This document shows positions 35,356 to 47,077 of a DNA stretch of 64,000 nucleotides, one piece after another; the first letter of the stretch is position 1; every line of letters starts with the position of its first letter. This stretch comes from Rhodosalinus halophilus (lineage in GTDB: Bacteria > Pseudomonadota > Alphaproteobacteria > Rhodobacterales > Rhodobacteraceae). The notes beneath the pieces were generated by a model that saw nothing but the letters and a program-made list of their open reading frames with translations, did not search any database and was not told the origin of the DNA. The DNA lies in the NCBI RefSeq assembly GCF_003298775.1, contig NZ_QNTQ01000006.1, positions 186,001 through 250,000 on the forward strand. Direction: 5' to 3'. Position numbers and translations under genes: made by a program.

Positions 35356-35520
35356 GGACGAAGGATGCGCCCATCGCCGGCCCGCGTCCAGTGGCCGCGT
35401 TTCGTCTCCCGAGGCCGCAGTCGATCACATCGCGCTGCGCGGCGCGCCCCCCCGTGGTGCATGCCGGATTTGCCGGGCCTGAGCACCTTGGCGAACGCGC
35501 GTGGGCGCCTGTGCCGTGCC

Positions 35521-36225
35521 TCAGCGCGGCGGCAGCTCGTCCAGCACCGCCCGGGCCGCGGCGCGCGGGTCGGCCGCCTGCCAGATCGGGCGGCCGACCA
35601 CGATATGATCGGCCCCCGCCGCGATCGCCGCGGCCGGCGTCGCGGTGCGTTTCTGGTCGTCCGTCGCCGCGCCGGCGGGTCGTACGCCCGGCGTCACGAT
35701 CAGCCGGCCCGCGGCCTCGGGCAGGGCACGCAGCGCCGCGGCTTCCTGCGGCGAGGCGATGATGCCGCCGGCGCCGGCCTCGAAGGCCCGGGCTGCGCGT
35801 TCGGCCACCAGATCGGGGATGGCGCCGTCGCGGATCAGCGCCGCGTCGAGATCCTCGCGGTCGAGCGAGGTCAGGATCGTCACGGCCAGGATGGTCATCC
35901 CCGAGCCCGCCGCGCCCTCGGCGGCGGCGCGCACGACGTAGGGGTCGCCGTGCACGGTCAGGAAGTCGAGGTCGAACCGGGCCAGCCCGCGCACGGCGGC
36001 CTCCACCGTGGCGCCGATGTCGAAGAGCTTCATGTCGAGGAAGATGCGCTTGCCGTGCTCCGACTTGAGCTCGTTCGCGAGCGCGAGCCCGCCGCCGGTC
36101 AGCATGCCCAGACCGATCTTGTAGAAGCTCACCGTCTCGCCGAGCTGCCCGGCGAGGGTCAGGCCCGAATGCGCGTCGGGCAGGTCGAGCGCCACGATCA
36201 GGCGGTCGTCGGCGGTGGCGGGCAT
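35521..36225 (-). CDS. pyrF: Orotidine 5'-phosphate decarboxylase
   Basis: A 234-residue TIM-barrel enzyme giving UMP from OMP. It starts LIVALDLPDAHSG. The catalytic Lys/Asp tetrad is in LDMKLFDIGATVEAAV, TVHGDP and VTPGVRPAG follow, and ADHIVVGRPIWQAADP is the phosphate-binding end. The ATG at 36225 has GAGGAGA upstream; the frame remains open further but without family sequence. It is not linked to other pyrimidine genes here. Confidence 0.96.
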   Translation of the reverse strand: MPATADDRLIVALDLPDAHSGLTLAGQLGETVSFYKIGLGMLTGGGLALANELKSEHGKRIFLDMKLFDIGATVEAAVRGLARFDLDFLTVHGDPYVVRAAAEGAAGSGMTILAVTILTSLDREDLDAALIRDGAIPDLVAERAARAFEAGAGGIIASPQEAAALRALPEAAGRLIVTPGVRPAGAATDDQKRTATPAAAIAAGADHIVVGRPIWQAADPRAAARAVLDELPPR

Positions 36226-36340
36226 GGCGGATCTCCTCGCGGTGCGCTCGCCATGCCGGAAATCCCTCGCGCGCACAAGACGCTGGCGGAACAGCCGAAG
36301 CCCGCGCCGCATTGATCCGGCAGCGAGAGGAGACAAGGAC

Positions 36341-36754
36341 ATGGCAGAGCGGAAGCCGGCCCAGAAGTTCACGAAGACCGCGTCGCTGTCGATCGGCGTC
36401 GCTGTCGCAGCGCTGGTCGTGCTCGGCCTCGTCGCAGTCTTCGGCATGCGCGGGCAGGTGCCCGTGAGCCAGACGACTCCCTACCCCGAGGCGGAGTCGG
36501 CGACCGAGCCCATCCCGGGCGGCGCGCCCGACGGAGCGGTTTCGATTCAGCGCGACGGCGTGCACATACCTGCCGAGGCGTCCGAGCGGATAGAGGGCGA
36601 CGGGCTCGCGACCGAGGCCGAATCCGGCGAGCAGCTCTTCGAGGGCGCGCAGGAAGACCCTGATCTCATGCAGCCCGGACAGCGGGTCGCGCCCGAGGGG
36701 CAGGCGGGCCCCGATGCACGTCCTGGACCCGTCAGCGAGGGGGATGGCGGCTGA
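36341..36754 (+). CDS. Membrane-anchored acidic hypothetical protein
   Basis: A 137-residue protein. A short basic N-terminus (KPAQKFTKTAS) is followed by one hydrophobic helix (about 15-36), then a disordered-looking region rich in Pro, Glu, Gly and Ala. This is a type II-like topology with the acidic tail outside. I recognise no family. GAGAGGAGA lies 8 bp upstream. It is divergent from pyrF. Confidence 0.65.
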   Translation: MAERKPAQKFTKTASLSIGVAVAALVVLGLVAVFGMRGQVPVSQTTPYPEAESATEPIPGGAPDGAVSIQRDGVHIPAEASERIEGDGLATEAESGEQLFEGAQEDPDLMQPGQRVAPEGQAGPDARPGPVSEGDGG

Positions 36755-37224
36755 TCTTCGCAACGCCGGCCGTCGGGATGTCGCGGAAGGGGAATGCGCC
36801 GCAGTCGGCCCGGAGGCTAGGGGAGGTGGAACTCGATATGCCCGACAATCGCTCGATGCGCTCCGGCAAGGGCTGTCGTGGCGTGTCCTGGCCTCGTCGG
36901 GTTCGCTGCGATGAGGTGGTGCGCAACGCGCGCCCTATCTGGAAGGGGCGCCGACTTGTCGCCGGGCGACCCCGATGGGTTTCCGGAAGGGGGCGGCGAC
37001 GGGATGCATATGACATTGCGGCCTCGGCGGGCGCCGCCAAGGAGGCCGACTGCAACGCACGACCCTGACACGCGCCCGGAGTGCCGGGAGATGGGCAGCC
37101 GCGCCTGTCGCAGTGTTGCGTCTTGCGCGGACCGGACCGGCGGCCGCCAAGGCGGTCGTCATGACGGTGGCGCCGGGCTGCATGCCCCTCCGGTTTTCGG
37201 CGCGAGAGTCGGTCTTGTGACCCA
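36755..37224. other. 470-bp stretch with no recognisable gene
   Basis: Short open frames exist on both strands, but none has a convincing ribosome-binding site, domain or normal composition. Nothing resembling a tRNA or a strong terminator is visible. It could hold the 5' control region of clpB or decayed sequence. Confidence 0.5.
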
Positions 37225-37253
37225 CTTGCAACACGCCGCGCCCCTCCCCATGT
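37225..37253 (+). promoter_or_regulatory. Heat-shock (RpoH, sigma-32) promoter of clpB
   Basis: CTTGCAA (37225-37231), a 14-bp spacer and CCCCATGT (37246-37253) fit the sigma-32 pattern CTTGAAA-N11-16-CCCCATNT, with an exact -10 match. The predicted start near 37260 leaves a leader of about 70 nt before clpB. Confidence 0.75.
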
Positions 37254-37331
37254 CTTTCCGCGAGGCTTCCGACGGGTCGCGCCGCGAGGCGGGCGGCGGA
37301 GTGGGAGCGCTTGAAGAAGGAGAGAGAACTC

Positions 37332-39959
<2,628 letters not shown>

Positions 39960-39973
39960 CACAGCGAAACGGG

Positions 39974-40008
39974 AAAGCCCCCGCCGCAGTCTTCGGCGGG
40001 GGCTTTTT
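39974..40008 (+). terminator. Terminator of clpB
   Basis: The stem AAGCCCCCGCCG/CGGCGGGGGCTT with loop CAGTCTT runs into TTTTT. It separates clpB from the leftward fasciclin gene. Confidence 0.9.
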
Positions 40009-40021
40009 CATGCGCATGGGC

Positions 40022-40516
40022 TCACTCGGGGAGCAGCACGCTGTCGATGCGGTGGATCACGCCGTTGGAGGCCATGATGTCGGCCTGCGTCACGCGGGCG
40101 TCATTCACATGAACCGCCGAGCCGGTCGCGTCGATGTGCAGCGACCCGCCCTGCACGGTGGTGGCGCTGGTGCGCTGGCCGATCAGCTGGTCCGAGGTCA
40201 CCACGCCGGGCACGACGTGATAGGTCAGCACGGCCGTGAGCTGGTCGCTGTTCTCGGGCTGGAGAAGGGACTCGACGGTGCCTGCGGGCAGCTTGTCGAA
40301 GGCGTTGTTGGTCGGCGCGAAGACCGTGAAGGGCCCGGGGCCCGCGAGCGTCTCGACGAGGCCGGCGGCGTCGGCGGCGGCCACGAGGGTCGAGAACTGG
40401 TCGTTGGTCGAAAGGATTCCGGCGATGCTGGGCTGCTCGCTCATCGGCGCACAGGCCGCGATCGTGGCGGCGAGCCCGGTACCGGCGAGCGCCTTGAGCG
40501 CGAAACGGCGATTCAT
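40022..40516 (-). CDS. Fasciclin-domain lipoprotein
   Basis: A 164-residue exported protein. The signal ends with a lipobox-like IAAC at about residue 22, so lipid anchoring is likely. One fasciclin (FAS1) domain follows: [48 protein letters not shown] and ASNGVIHRIDSVLLP. It is 76 bp downstream of a second fasciclin gene on the same strand and probably arose by duplication. FAS1 proteins mediate surface adhesion or unknown envelope functions. Confidence 0.9.
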   Translation of the reverse strand: MNRRFALKALAGTGLAATIAACAPMSEQPSIAGILSTNDQFSTLVAAADAAGLVETLAGPGPFTVFAPTNNAFDKLPAGTVESLLQPENSDQLTAVLTYHVVPGVVTSDQLIGQRTSATTVQGGSLHIDATGSAVHVNDARVTQADIMASNGVIHRIDSVLLPE

Positions 40517-40592
40517 GTCTTGTCTCCCTCTTTCCGATGGTCAGGGACGAGGGCGGAGGGCCGAGGCCACTCCGCCCCCATGCAACCTCAGA

Positions 40593-41069
40593 TTACTCGG
40601 GCAGGATGACCGAGTCGATGACGTGAATGACGCCGTTCGAGGCTTCGATATCGGCCTGGACGACGTTGGCGCCGTCCACGGTCACGCCGCCGTCGGTGCC
40701 GATCGTCACTTCGGAGCCCTCGACCGTCTCGGCCATCATGCCGTCGGAGAGGTCCGAGGACATCACCTTGCCCGGCACCACATGGTAGGTGAGGATCGCC
40801 GTGAGCGTCGGGATGTCGTTGAGCAGTTCGTCGAGCGTGCCCTCGGGCAGCGCCGCGAAGGCTTCGTCGGTCGGCGCGAAGACGGTGAAGGGGCCCTCGC
40901 CCTTGAGCGTCTCGACGAGGCCGGCAGCCTCGACGGCGGTGACGAGCGTGTTGAAGTTGTCCGCCGCGACGGCGGTTTCCACGATGTCCATGCCCATGTG
41001 GTCGTCGGCCAGCGCCGGGCCGGCCAGCACGGTCGACGAGGCGAGGGCGAGAAGAGTTCTGCGGAACAT
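40593..41069 (-). CDS. Secreted fasciclin-domain protein
   Basis: A 158-residue protein with a Sec signal peptide ending near GPALADD, then one FAS1 domain ([65 protein letters not shown]). It differs from its downstream neighbour mainly in lacking the lipobox. A fasciclin gene belongs to the RpoE regulon in Rhodobacter sphaeroides, but I found no convincing RpoE promoter upstream here. Confidence 0.9.
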   Translation of the reverse strand: MFRRTLLALASSTVLAGPALADDHMGMDIVETAVAADNFNTLVTAVEAAGLVETLKGEGPFTVFAPTDEAFAALPEGTLDELLNDIPTLTAILTYHVVPGKVMSSDLSDGMMAETVEGSEVTIGTDGGVTVDGANVVQADIEASNGVIHVIDSVILPE

Positions 41070-41263
41070 GACTGTCCTCCTGAATGATCATGCAGGGCGG
41101 CCCGACCTCGGGACACCCTTGCGACGATCTACGCAGGAGGCGGTCCCCGGGTTCACCGGGGATTTCCGCCGACGGCGCTTGACCGGACGTCTTGCCGCGC
41201 TAAGCGGGCAAGCTTCTGGCTTTCCACTAAAAACCTTGTGATGCGCCGTGATCCGGCCGGGCC

Positions 41264-41704
41264 TCAGTCCAGCCCGATGGCGTTGCGCGCGATGCGGTCG
41301 AGCATCGCCTCCACGGCGTCCATCGGTCCGTCCGGATAGCCGCGATACCCGATCGTCACCGTGTCCTCGCCCGCCTTCTGCATGACGAAGACATGATAGG
41401 GGCAGTAGGCGATGTTCATCGGATCGGCCTCCATCACCTCGCGCGAGACCGTGGCCGAACAGAAGCCGTAGGCGTCGGCCTCCTCGAACAGACGCACATC
41501 CGATCCCACGTCCTCGCGCGTGCGGGCGAGCATCTCGCCCACGTGGCTGACGTGGTCGATCACCAGGCCCTCGTCCAGGATCGCGTTCTCGAGGCCGAAG
41601 GACACGTCGCCATAGGACATGTCGGTCTCGTAGGTCACGATGTCCTCGTCGGCGAGCGCCGGGGCGGCGATCAGGGCGAGCGCGGCGCAAAGCATCTTTC
41701 GCAT
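41264..41704 (-). CDS. Exported DUF302 family protein
   Basis: A 146-residue protein with a signal peptide ending near APALADE. The rest matches DUF302: VIDHVSHVGEMLARTREDVG, YGFCSATVSREVMEADPMNIAYCPYHVFVMQ and TIGYRGYP. The characteristic CPYH motif near residue 100 may bind metal or redox cofactors. Function is unknown; related proteins occur beside sulfur and redox genes. It is divergent from the glutamate synthase-like gene. Confidence 0.85.
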   Translation of the reverse strand: MRKMLCAALALIAAPALADEDIVTYETDMSYGDVSFGLENAILDEGLVIDHVSHVGEMLARTREDVGSDVRLFEEADAYGFCSATVSREVMEADPMNIAYCPYHVFVMQKAGEDTVTIGYRGYPDGPMDAVEAMLDRIARNAIGLD

Positions 41705-41819
41705 GGGATCCTCCCTCTCAGGCGGGCCGGCGGAGAAGTCGGTGGCCCGCGTCCCTGCGTCACGCTACGGTCGCTTCCGGCCGCGCACATTGAGACAGGT
41801 CAAGAAGGAGAGGCTCGGC

Positions 41820-43313
41820 ATGGGATGGGTCGGCGTGGTGCTGCAGGCTCTGGCGGCGCTGTTCATCGTGGCGATCGGGGTCGCGGCGCTCGTGCTCGCC
41901 GTGCTCTTCGTTCTGGACCGGACGCAGACCGGCGACGCGATCCGCCGCAACTACCCGGTCATCGGCCGATTCCGGCACCTCTTCACGACGCTGGGCGAGT
42001 TCTTCCGACAGTATTTCTTCGCCATGGACCGCGAGGAGCTGCCCTTCAACCGGGCGCAGCGAAACTGGGTCGATGCGGCCTCGAAGGGCACGGGCAACAC
42101 ATTGGCCTTCGGCTCCACCCGGCCGATGAACCTGGCCGGCACGCCGATCTTCATGAACGCGGCCTTTCCGCCGCTCGACGACCAGTTCGGCACCACCGAG
42201 CCCGTGGTGATCGGCCCGCACTGCCGCACGCCCTACGCCGCGCCGTCGTTCTTCAACATCTCCGGCATGAGCTACGGCGCGATTTCGCGGCCTGCCGTGC
42301 GGGCGCTGTCGCGGGGCGCGAAGATGGCGGGCATCTGGATGAACACCGGGGAAGGGGGCCTCTCGCCCTACCATCTGGAGGGCGGCTGCGACATCGTCTT
42401 CCAGATCGGCACGGCGAAATACGGTGTGCGGGATGCGCAAGGTAATCTCAGCGACGAGAAGCTGTGCGAGGTGGCCGCGCACGACGCGGTGCGCATGTTC
42501 GAGATCAAGCTCAGCCAGGGCGCCAAGCCCGGCAAGGGCGGCATCCTGCCCGGCGACAAGGTGACGCCCGAGATCGCGGAGATCCGCGGCATCCCGGTGG
42601 GCGTCGACAGCATCTCGCCCAACCGCCACCGCGAGGCGGGCACCTGGGGCGAATTGCTGGACCTGATCGCCCATGTCCGCGAGGTGACGGGCAAGCCCAC
42701 GGGGATCAAGACCTGCCTGGGCTCCTCGGACCCCTGGGAGGAATTCTTCGCCGAGATCGACCGCCGCGGACCCGACAGCGCGCCCGACTTCATCACCGTG
42801 GACGGCGGCGAAGGCGGCACCGGGGCCGCGCCCATGCCGCTGATGGATCTCGTCGGCATGCCGCTCAGGGAGGCGCTGGTGCGGATGGTGGACCTGCGCG
42901 ACCGGCACGGGCTGCACGACCGCATCCGCATCGTCGCCTCGGCCAAACTGGTGAACCCGAGCGACGTGGCTTGGGCGATCTGCGCGGGCGCGGATTTCGT
43001 GACGACGGCGCGCGGATTCATGTTCGCGCTGGGCTGCATCCAGGCGCTCAAGTGCAACCGCAATACCTGCCCCACCGGCGTGACCACCCACAACCCGCGC
43101 CTGCAGGCCGGCCTCGTGGTCGAGGAGAAGGACCGTCGCGTGGCGAACTACGCCCGCGCGATCATCCGCGAGGTCGAGACGATCGCCCATTCCGTCGGCG
43201 TGGCCGAGCCGCGCCTGATGCGCCGCCGCCATGTCCGGCTGGTGCAGGCCGACGGCCGCTCGGTGCAGATGAACGAACTCTACCCCTCCGTGCCGACGCA
43301 GGCCCCGCAGTGA
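41820..43313 (+). CDS. FMN-binding glutamate synthase-domain protein, membrane-anchored
   Basis: A 497-residue protein with an N-terminal membrane helix (about residues 4-30) followed by a glutamate synthase alpha/beta-barrel. GMSYGAISRPAVRALSRGAK, KLSQGAKPGKGGILPGDKV, FITVDGGEGGTGAAPMPLMD and the iron-sulfur Cys set CIQALKCNRNTCPTGV match GltB-type synthase domains. The glutaminase domain is absent, so it is not a complete glutamate synthase. Its electron donor and product are unknown. GAAGGAGAG lies upstream of the ATG at 41820. Confidence 0.9.
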   Translation: MGWVGVVLQALAALFIVAIGVAALVLAVLFVLDRTQTGDAIRRNYPVIGRFRHLFTTLGEFFRQYFFAMDREELPFNRAQRNWVDAASKGTGNTLAFGSTRPMNLAGTPIFMNAAFPPLDDQFGTTEPVVIGPHCRTPYAAPSFFNISGMSYGAISRPAVRALSRGAKMAGIWMNTGEGGLSPYHLEGGCDIVFQIGTAKYGVRDAQGNLSDEKLCEVAAHDAVRMFEIKLSQGAKPGKGGILPGDKVTPEIAEIRGIPVGVDSISPNRHREAGTWGELLDLIAHVREVTGKPTGIKTCLGSSDPWEEFFAEIDRRGPDSAPDFITVDGGEGGTGAAPMPLMDLVGMPLREALVRMVDLRDRHGLHDRIRIVASAKLVNPSDVAWAICAGADFVTTARGFMFALGCIQALKCNRNTCPTGVTTHNPRLQAGLVVEEKDRRVANYARAIIREVETIAHSVGVAEPRLMRRRHVRLVQADGRSVQMNELYPSVPTQAPQ

Positions 43314-43650
43314 TCGCCGCGCCCGGACGCGCCGCCGCCCGGGCGGGCGCTGCGCCGCGAACGCGAAGACGCGCGCCGCGCGCCTGCCCCCGACGGGGGT
43401 ATCGTCAACCGGAAAAATCTCTTCGATGGTAAGGGGTTGCCGCGGAGAAATTCACGTTTGTCCACACCTGTGTCCACGTTCCGGTCTCCGTCCAGTTAGA
43501 CCCCATGATCGAGCCCTGACCTGACTGGGTCTCTGGCCTCTCCCGCGGCATTCTCCGTTCGAGGGTTGCGCCCGGTTGGCGGGTGCCGAGCCTCAGGCAT
43601 GGGATGCCGCGTGCCCGCCGGCTCCCGCTTCTATGGCTGAGGGGCGAGAC
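43314..43650. other. 337-bp gene-free stretch leading into an IS remnant
   Basis: No gene recognised. GTCCAC occurs at short intervals around 43459-43478, and the part from about 43560 resembles the upstream flank of the transposase remnant that follows. Confidence 0.45.
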
Positions 43651-44295
43651 ATGCGGATCATCGGGTTGGACATTCACCGCGTTTCCGCGGAAGCGGTGGT
43701 GCTCGAAGACGGCACGTGCCGGCGCCTTGGTCGGATCGGGATGACACGGGGCCAACTCGACACCTTCGCAGCAACACTGAGTGCGACCGAACACATGGTG
43801 GTCGAGGCGACCGGTAACGCGACCGCGGTACTGGAGATACTGGCAGCGAAGGCGGAGCGCGTCGCCGTGGCGAACCCGTTCCGGGTGCATCCGATCGCGC
43901 GAGCCAAGACCAGGACCGACAAGACCGACGCACTGGTTCTTGCCCGGCTCTGTGCCGTTGGCTTCCTGCCCGAGGTCTGGATCCCGGACGAAATGGCCCT
44001 TGCCCGCGGGCGTCAGATCACGCGCCGGAATCAGCTCGCGAAGAGCCGCGTTCGGCTCAAGTGCATCGTCCCGTCGATCCTGCACACGCATCTCGTGCCG
44101 TGCTGCCCGCACACGGATCTGTTCGGGGCCAAGGGAGGCACCAGGCTTCGCGCCCAGGCTCTGGCCGAAGACGAAACCGCCGCGATCGAGCGCCACCTTG
44201 AAGACTATGACCGACAAAGCGCCGCGCAGAAGGACGTCGAGCGCGACATCGCTGCCGTTACGCTGGAAGATGTCGGCGTCGCGCGGGCGACATGA
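43651..44295 (+). pseudogene. IS110/IS1111-family transposase, C-terminally truncated
   Basis: The first ~214 residues match the DEDD N-terminal domain of IS110-type transposases: RIIGLDIHRVSAEAVVLEDG, VVEATGNATAVLEIL and KTRTDKTDALVLARLCAVGFLPEVW. The C-terminal Transposase_20 domain with its Ser/Gly-rich catalytic region is missing; the frame stops after an unrelated VARAT. This is a decayed insertion element marking the left side of the accessory region. Confidence 0.8.
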
Positions 44296-44583
44296 AGAGG
44301 TTCGAAATGCTGATAGTGGCGGTGCGGACGCGACCGGCACCCGCTACTGGATACTTGCGAAGACCGAACTGGGGGGCGCGCGTTTCCTTGCCGGTGCAGG
44401 CCGACCGCCCGATCGAGGGAGCGAACTGTGTCGAGGGCCCGGAGCGGAGCCCGATCCCAAGCTGAGCGACAGGGCCCAAACGGCGGCGCGGCGGCTTGTT
44501 CGCGCCCGGACATGCATCTCGCCCCAAGCAGGGCGCGGCGTTGAATCGCGTGGCCGCGGCGTGCGAAAACCGGGAAAGGCGGC

Positions 44584-45042
44584 GTGCCGACGGCCGTTCT
44601 CGATACGAACGTGTTCGTCGCTGCGGGCTTCAACCCGGGCAGCGCTTCCGCCACGCTGATCGAGGCGGTGCGGCAGGGTCGCGTCGCGCTCGTCTGGACC
44701 GCGGCGACCCGGCGGGAAACGCGAGCCGTGCTCACGCGGATTGCGCGGCTGTCCTGGGAAGAGGTGGCATCGCTCTTCCGGCCGGAGATGGAGCACCCGC
44801 CCGAATCGGCGCCGGACGCATCCTTCGTCGCGGATCCCGGCGACCGGAAGCTCGCCGCGCTCGCGCAGGCCGCCGGAGCGGTGCTTGTCAGCGCGGACGG
44901 TTACCTTTTGGCGAATCGCGACAAGCTGGCAGTCCGCCGTCCTGCCGAATCCCTGCGCGAATTGGAGGGCCCCGGCCGTGCGGACGACGAGGCGCCCGGG
45001 CGGTCCGGTCCACCGCCCACATGGCGGCGGCAGGCGCGCTGA
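44584..45042 (+). CDS. PIN-domain protein (putative ribonuclease, toxin type)
   Basis: A 152-residue protein. LDTNVFVAAGFNPGSASATLI carries the first conserved Asp, DPGDRKLAALAQAAGAVLVSADGYLL the later acidic residues, typical of PIN nucleases of VapC-like toxins. The last ~30 residues are Pro/Arg-rich and may be read-through into non-coding sequence. GTG start with GGGAAAGG upstream. No antitoxin gene is visible beside it; a 288-bp gene-free stretch (44296-44583) precedes it. Confidence 0.7.
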   Translation: MPTAVLDTNVFVAAGFNPGSASATLIEAVRQGRVALVWTAATRRETRAVLTRIARLSWEEVASLFRPEMEHPPESAPDASFVADPGDRKLAALAQAAGAVLVSADGYLLANRDKLAVRRPAESLRELEGPGRADDEAPGRSGPPPTWRRQAR

Positions 45043-45283
45043 CCGCCGCGAAATCGGGCAGGGCGCATGGCGCACCCGGCGGGCCTGCGCGCGATGGGTT
45101 CACAGTGGGGCAGGCGCCCTTGTAAGGTGTAAGGGTCCTCCGGCACAGGACTAAGAATAGGGCCACGCGACGCAGACTGCCCCCGACGGGGCGAGCGGGG
45201 CGTGGACGGCGCGATGGGCGCGCGAGACTGGTGCCACTCCCCGGCTGCGCATCGACTGGGCGACGCACAAGGGAGACCTCGCA

Positions 45284-46954
45284 ATGACCTTCACCACCCG
45301 ATCGGGCCGCAGGGTGCCCGCGCATCTTCAGGCCGCCGCCGCGGAGGCGCGCGCTGCGCGCTGCGCCGTGACGCGGCGCGAATTCCTCGCCACCGCCAGC
45401 AGCTTCGGCGTCACCACGGCGACCGCCTACGCGATGCTCGGACTGTCCGCGCCGCGCGCCGCGGCGGCGACCCCGCGCATGGGAGGCACCGTGCGGATGC
45501 AGAACCAGCTGCGCGCGCTGAAGGATCCGCGCAGTTTCGATTTCAACGCGCTGGCGAATTTCACGCGCGGCTGGCTGGAATACCTCGTCCAGTACGAGCC
45601 GGACGGCACCTTCACGCCGGTCCTTCTGGAAGGCTGGGAGATCAGCGACGACGCCACCCGATACACGCTCAATGTCCGCAAGGGCGTGACATGGAACACC
45701 GGCGAGGCGTTCACGGCGGAGGACGTGGCCTTCAACATCGCGCGGTTCTGCGACCGCACGGCGGAAGGGAATTCGATGGCCTCGAAGTTCGGGGTGATGA
45801 TCGACCCCGAGACGGGCAGGGCGATGACCGGCGCCATCGAGGTGCTGGACAGCCACACCGTGCAGCTGAACCTGCCGGCGCCCGATATCTCGCTCATCGC
45901 GGGGCTGTCCGACTATCCCGCGGCGATCGTGCCGCAAGGCTTCTCGGCCGACACGATGCTGTCGAACCCGGTGGGCACCGGCCCCTATCTGCCGGTGGAG
46001 TACGAGGTCGGCGGACGCTGCGTGCTGGAGCGGAACCCGGATCACACGTGGTGGAACGCCGGCAACGGCGCGTGGATGGACCGCGTCGAGACGATCGACT
46101 ACGGCGGCGAGCGCGCGGCGATATACGCGGCGGCCGAGGCCGACGAGATCGACATGCTCTACGACACGATCGGCGAGTATGTGACGCTCTTTGACGAACT
46201 GGCCGGCTGGACGCGGCACGAGGCGGTGACGGCGGCCACGATCCTCGCGCGGTGCAACCAGACGGCCGAGGTGGACGGCGCAACCCCGTACGCGGACGTT
46301 CGGGTGCGCCGGGCGCTGCAGATGGCGGTGGACAATGCGGTGGTGCTCGAGATCGCCGCCTCCGGGCAGGGGATGGTTGCCGAGAACCATCATGTCTGTC
46401 CGATACATCCCGAATACGCCGAGCTGCCGCCGCCGGTGCACGACCCCGAGGCCGCACGCGCGCTCCTGGAAGAGGCCGGGATGGCCGAGTTCGAACATGA
46501 GCTCGTCTCCCTCGACACGGGGTTCTGGAAGGATACCGCCGACGTGATCGGCGCGCAGATCCGCGATGCCGGCATCCCGCTGCGCCGCAAGGTCTATCCC
46601 ACCGCGACCTTCTGGAACGACTGGGCGAAATACCCCTTCTCGGTGACGAACTGGAACCACCGGCCGCTGGGCGTCCAGACGCTCGCGATCGCCTATCGCT
46701 CCGGCGAGCCGTGGAACGAAACCGGCTACGCCAACCCGGAGTTCGACGCGCTGGTGTCAGAGGCGCTGGCGACGCCCGATGTCGCGGCGCGTCGCGCGAT
46801 GACCGAGCGGCTGCAACGGATGATGCAGGAGGACGGCGTCATCATTCAGCCCTATTGGCGCAAGCTCTACAATCACACGAAGGCGAACCTGAAAGGCGGG
46901 GAGATCCATCCCCAGCAGGAAGTGCGCCCCGCCGCCCTGTACTGGGAGGCCTGA
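45284..46954 (+). CDS. Tat-exported solute-binding protein, peptide/nickel family (SBP_bac_5)
   Basis: A 556-residue periplasmic binding protein. The N-terminus has a long polar region then the twin-arginine motif VTRREFLATAS (about residue 29) and a hydrophobic stretch ending near AAAAT. The mature part starts GGTVRMQNQ and includes WEISDDATRYTLNVRKGVTW and the family motif SNPVGTGPYL. No permease or ATPase genes are nearby, so it is an orphan receptor. It may serve the leftward catabolic operon that faces it, an inference from proximity. Confidence 0.88.
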   Translation: MTFTTRSGRRVPAHLQAAAAEARAARCAVTRREFLATASSFGVTTATAYAMLGLSAPRAAAATPRMGGTVRMQNQLRALKDPRSFDFNALANFTRGWLEYLVQYEPDGTFTPVLLEGWEISDDATRYTLNVRKGVTWNTGEAFTAEDVAFNIARFCDRTAEGNSMASKFGVMIDPETGRAMTGAIEVLDSHTVQLNLPAPDISLIAGLSDYPAAIVPQGFSADTMLSNPVGTGPYLPVEYEVGGRCVLERNPDHTWWNAGNGAWMDRVETIDYGGERAAIYAAAEADEIDMLYDTIGEYVTLFDELAGWTRHEAVTAATILARCNQTAEVDGATPYADVRVRRALQMAVDNAVVLEIAASGQGMVAENHHVCPIHPEYAELPPPVHDPEAARALLEEAGMAEFEHELVSLDTGFWKDTADVIGAQIRDAGIPLRRKVYPTATFWNDWAKYPFSVTNWNHRPLGVQTLAIAYRSGEPWNETGYANPEFDALVSEALATPDVAARRAMTERLQRMMQEDGVIIQPYWRKLYNHTKANLKGGEIHPQQEVRPAALYWEA

Positions 46955-47046
46955 GCCGGATCGGAGGGGCGCCGCGTGCCCCCGTCGCCCGGACGCTGGT
47001 GCGACGGCGGCGGGGCAGGGCGCCGGAACGATTCCCTCGCAGGCAC

Positions 47047-47072
47047 GCCGCGGCCCGCTCACGGGCCGCGGC
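47047..47072. terminator. Hairpin between converging genes
   Basis: Perfect 11-bp arms GCCGCGGCCCG and CGGGCCGCGGC with a CTCA loop, 5 bp from the stop of the DUF2165 gene. No T-run is present. Confidence 0.5.
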
Positions 47073-47077
47073 CCGGC

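Noticed and set aside
41247..41256. TGATCC near the DUF302 stop as an RpoE -35 element
   Set aside because: It points rightward into the 3' end of the DUF302 gene on the opposite strand and has no matching -10 before a rightward gene.
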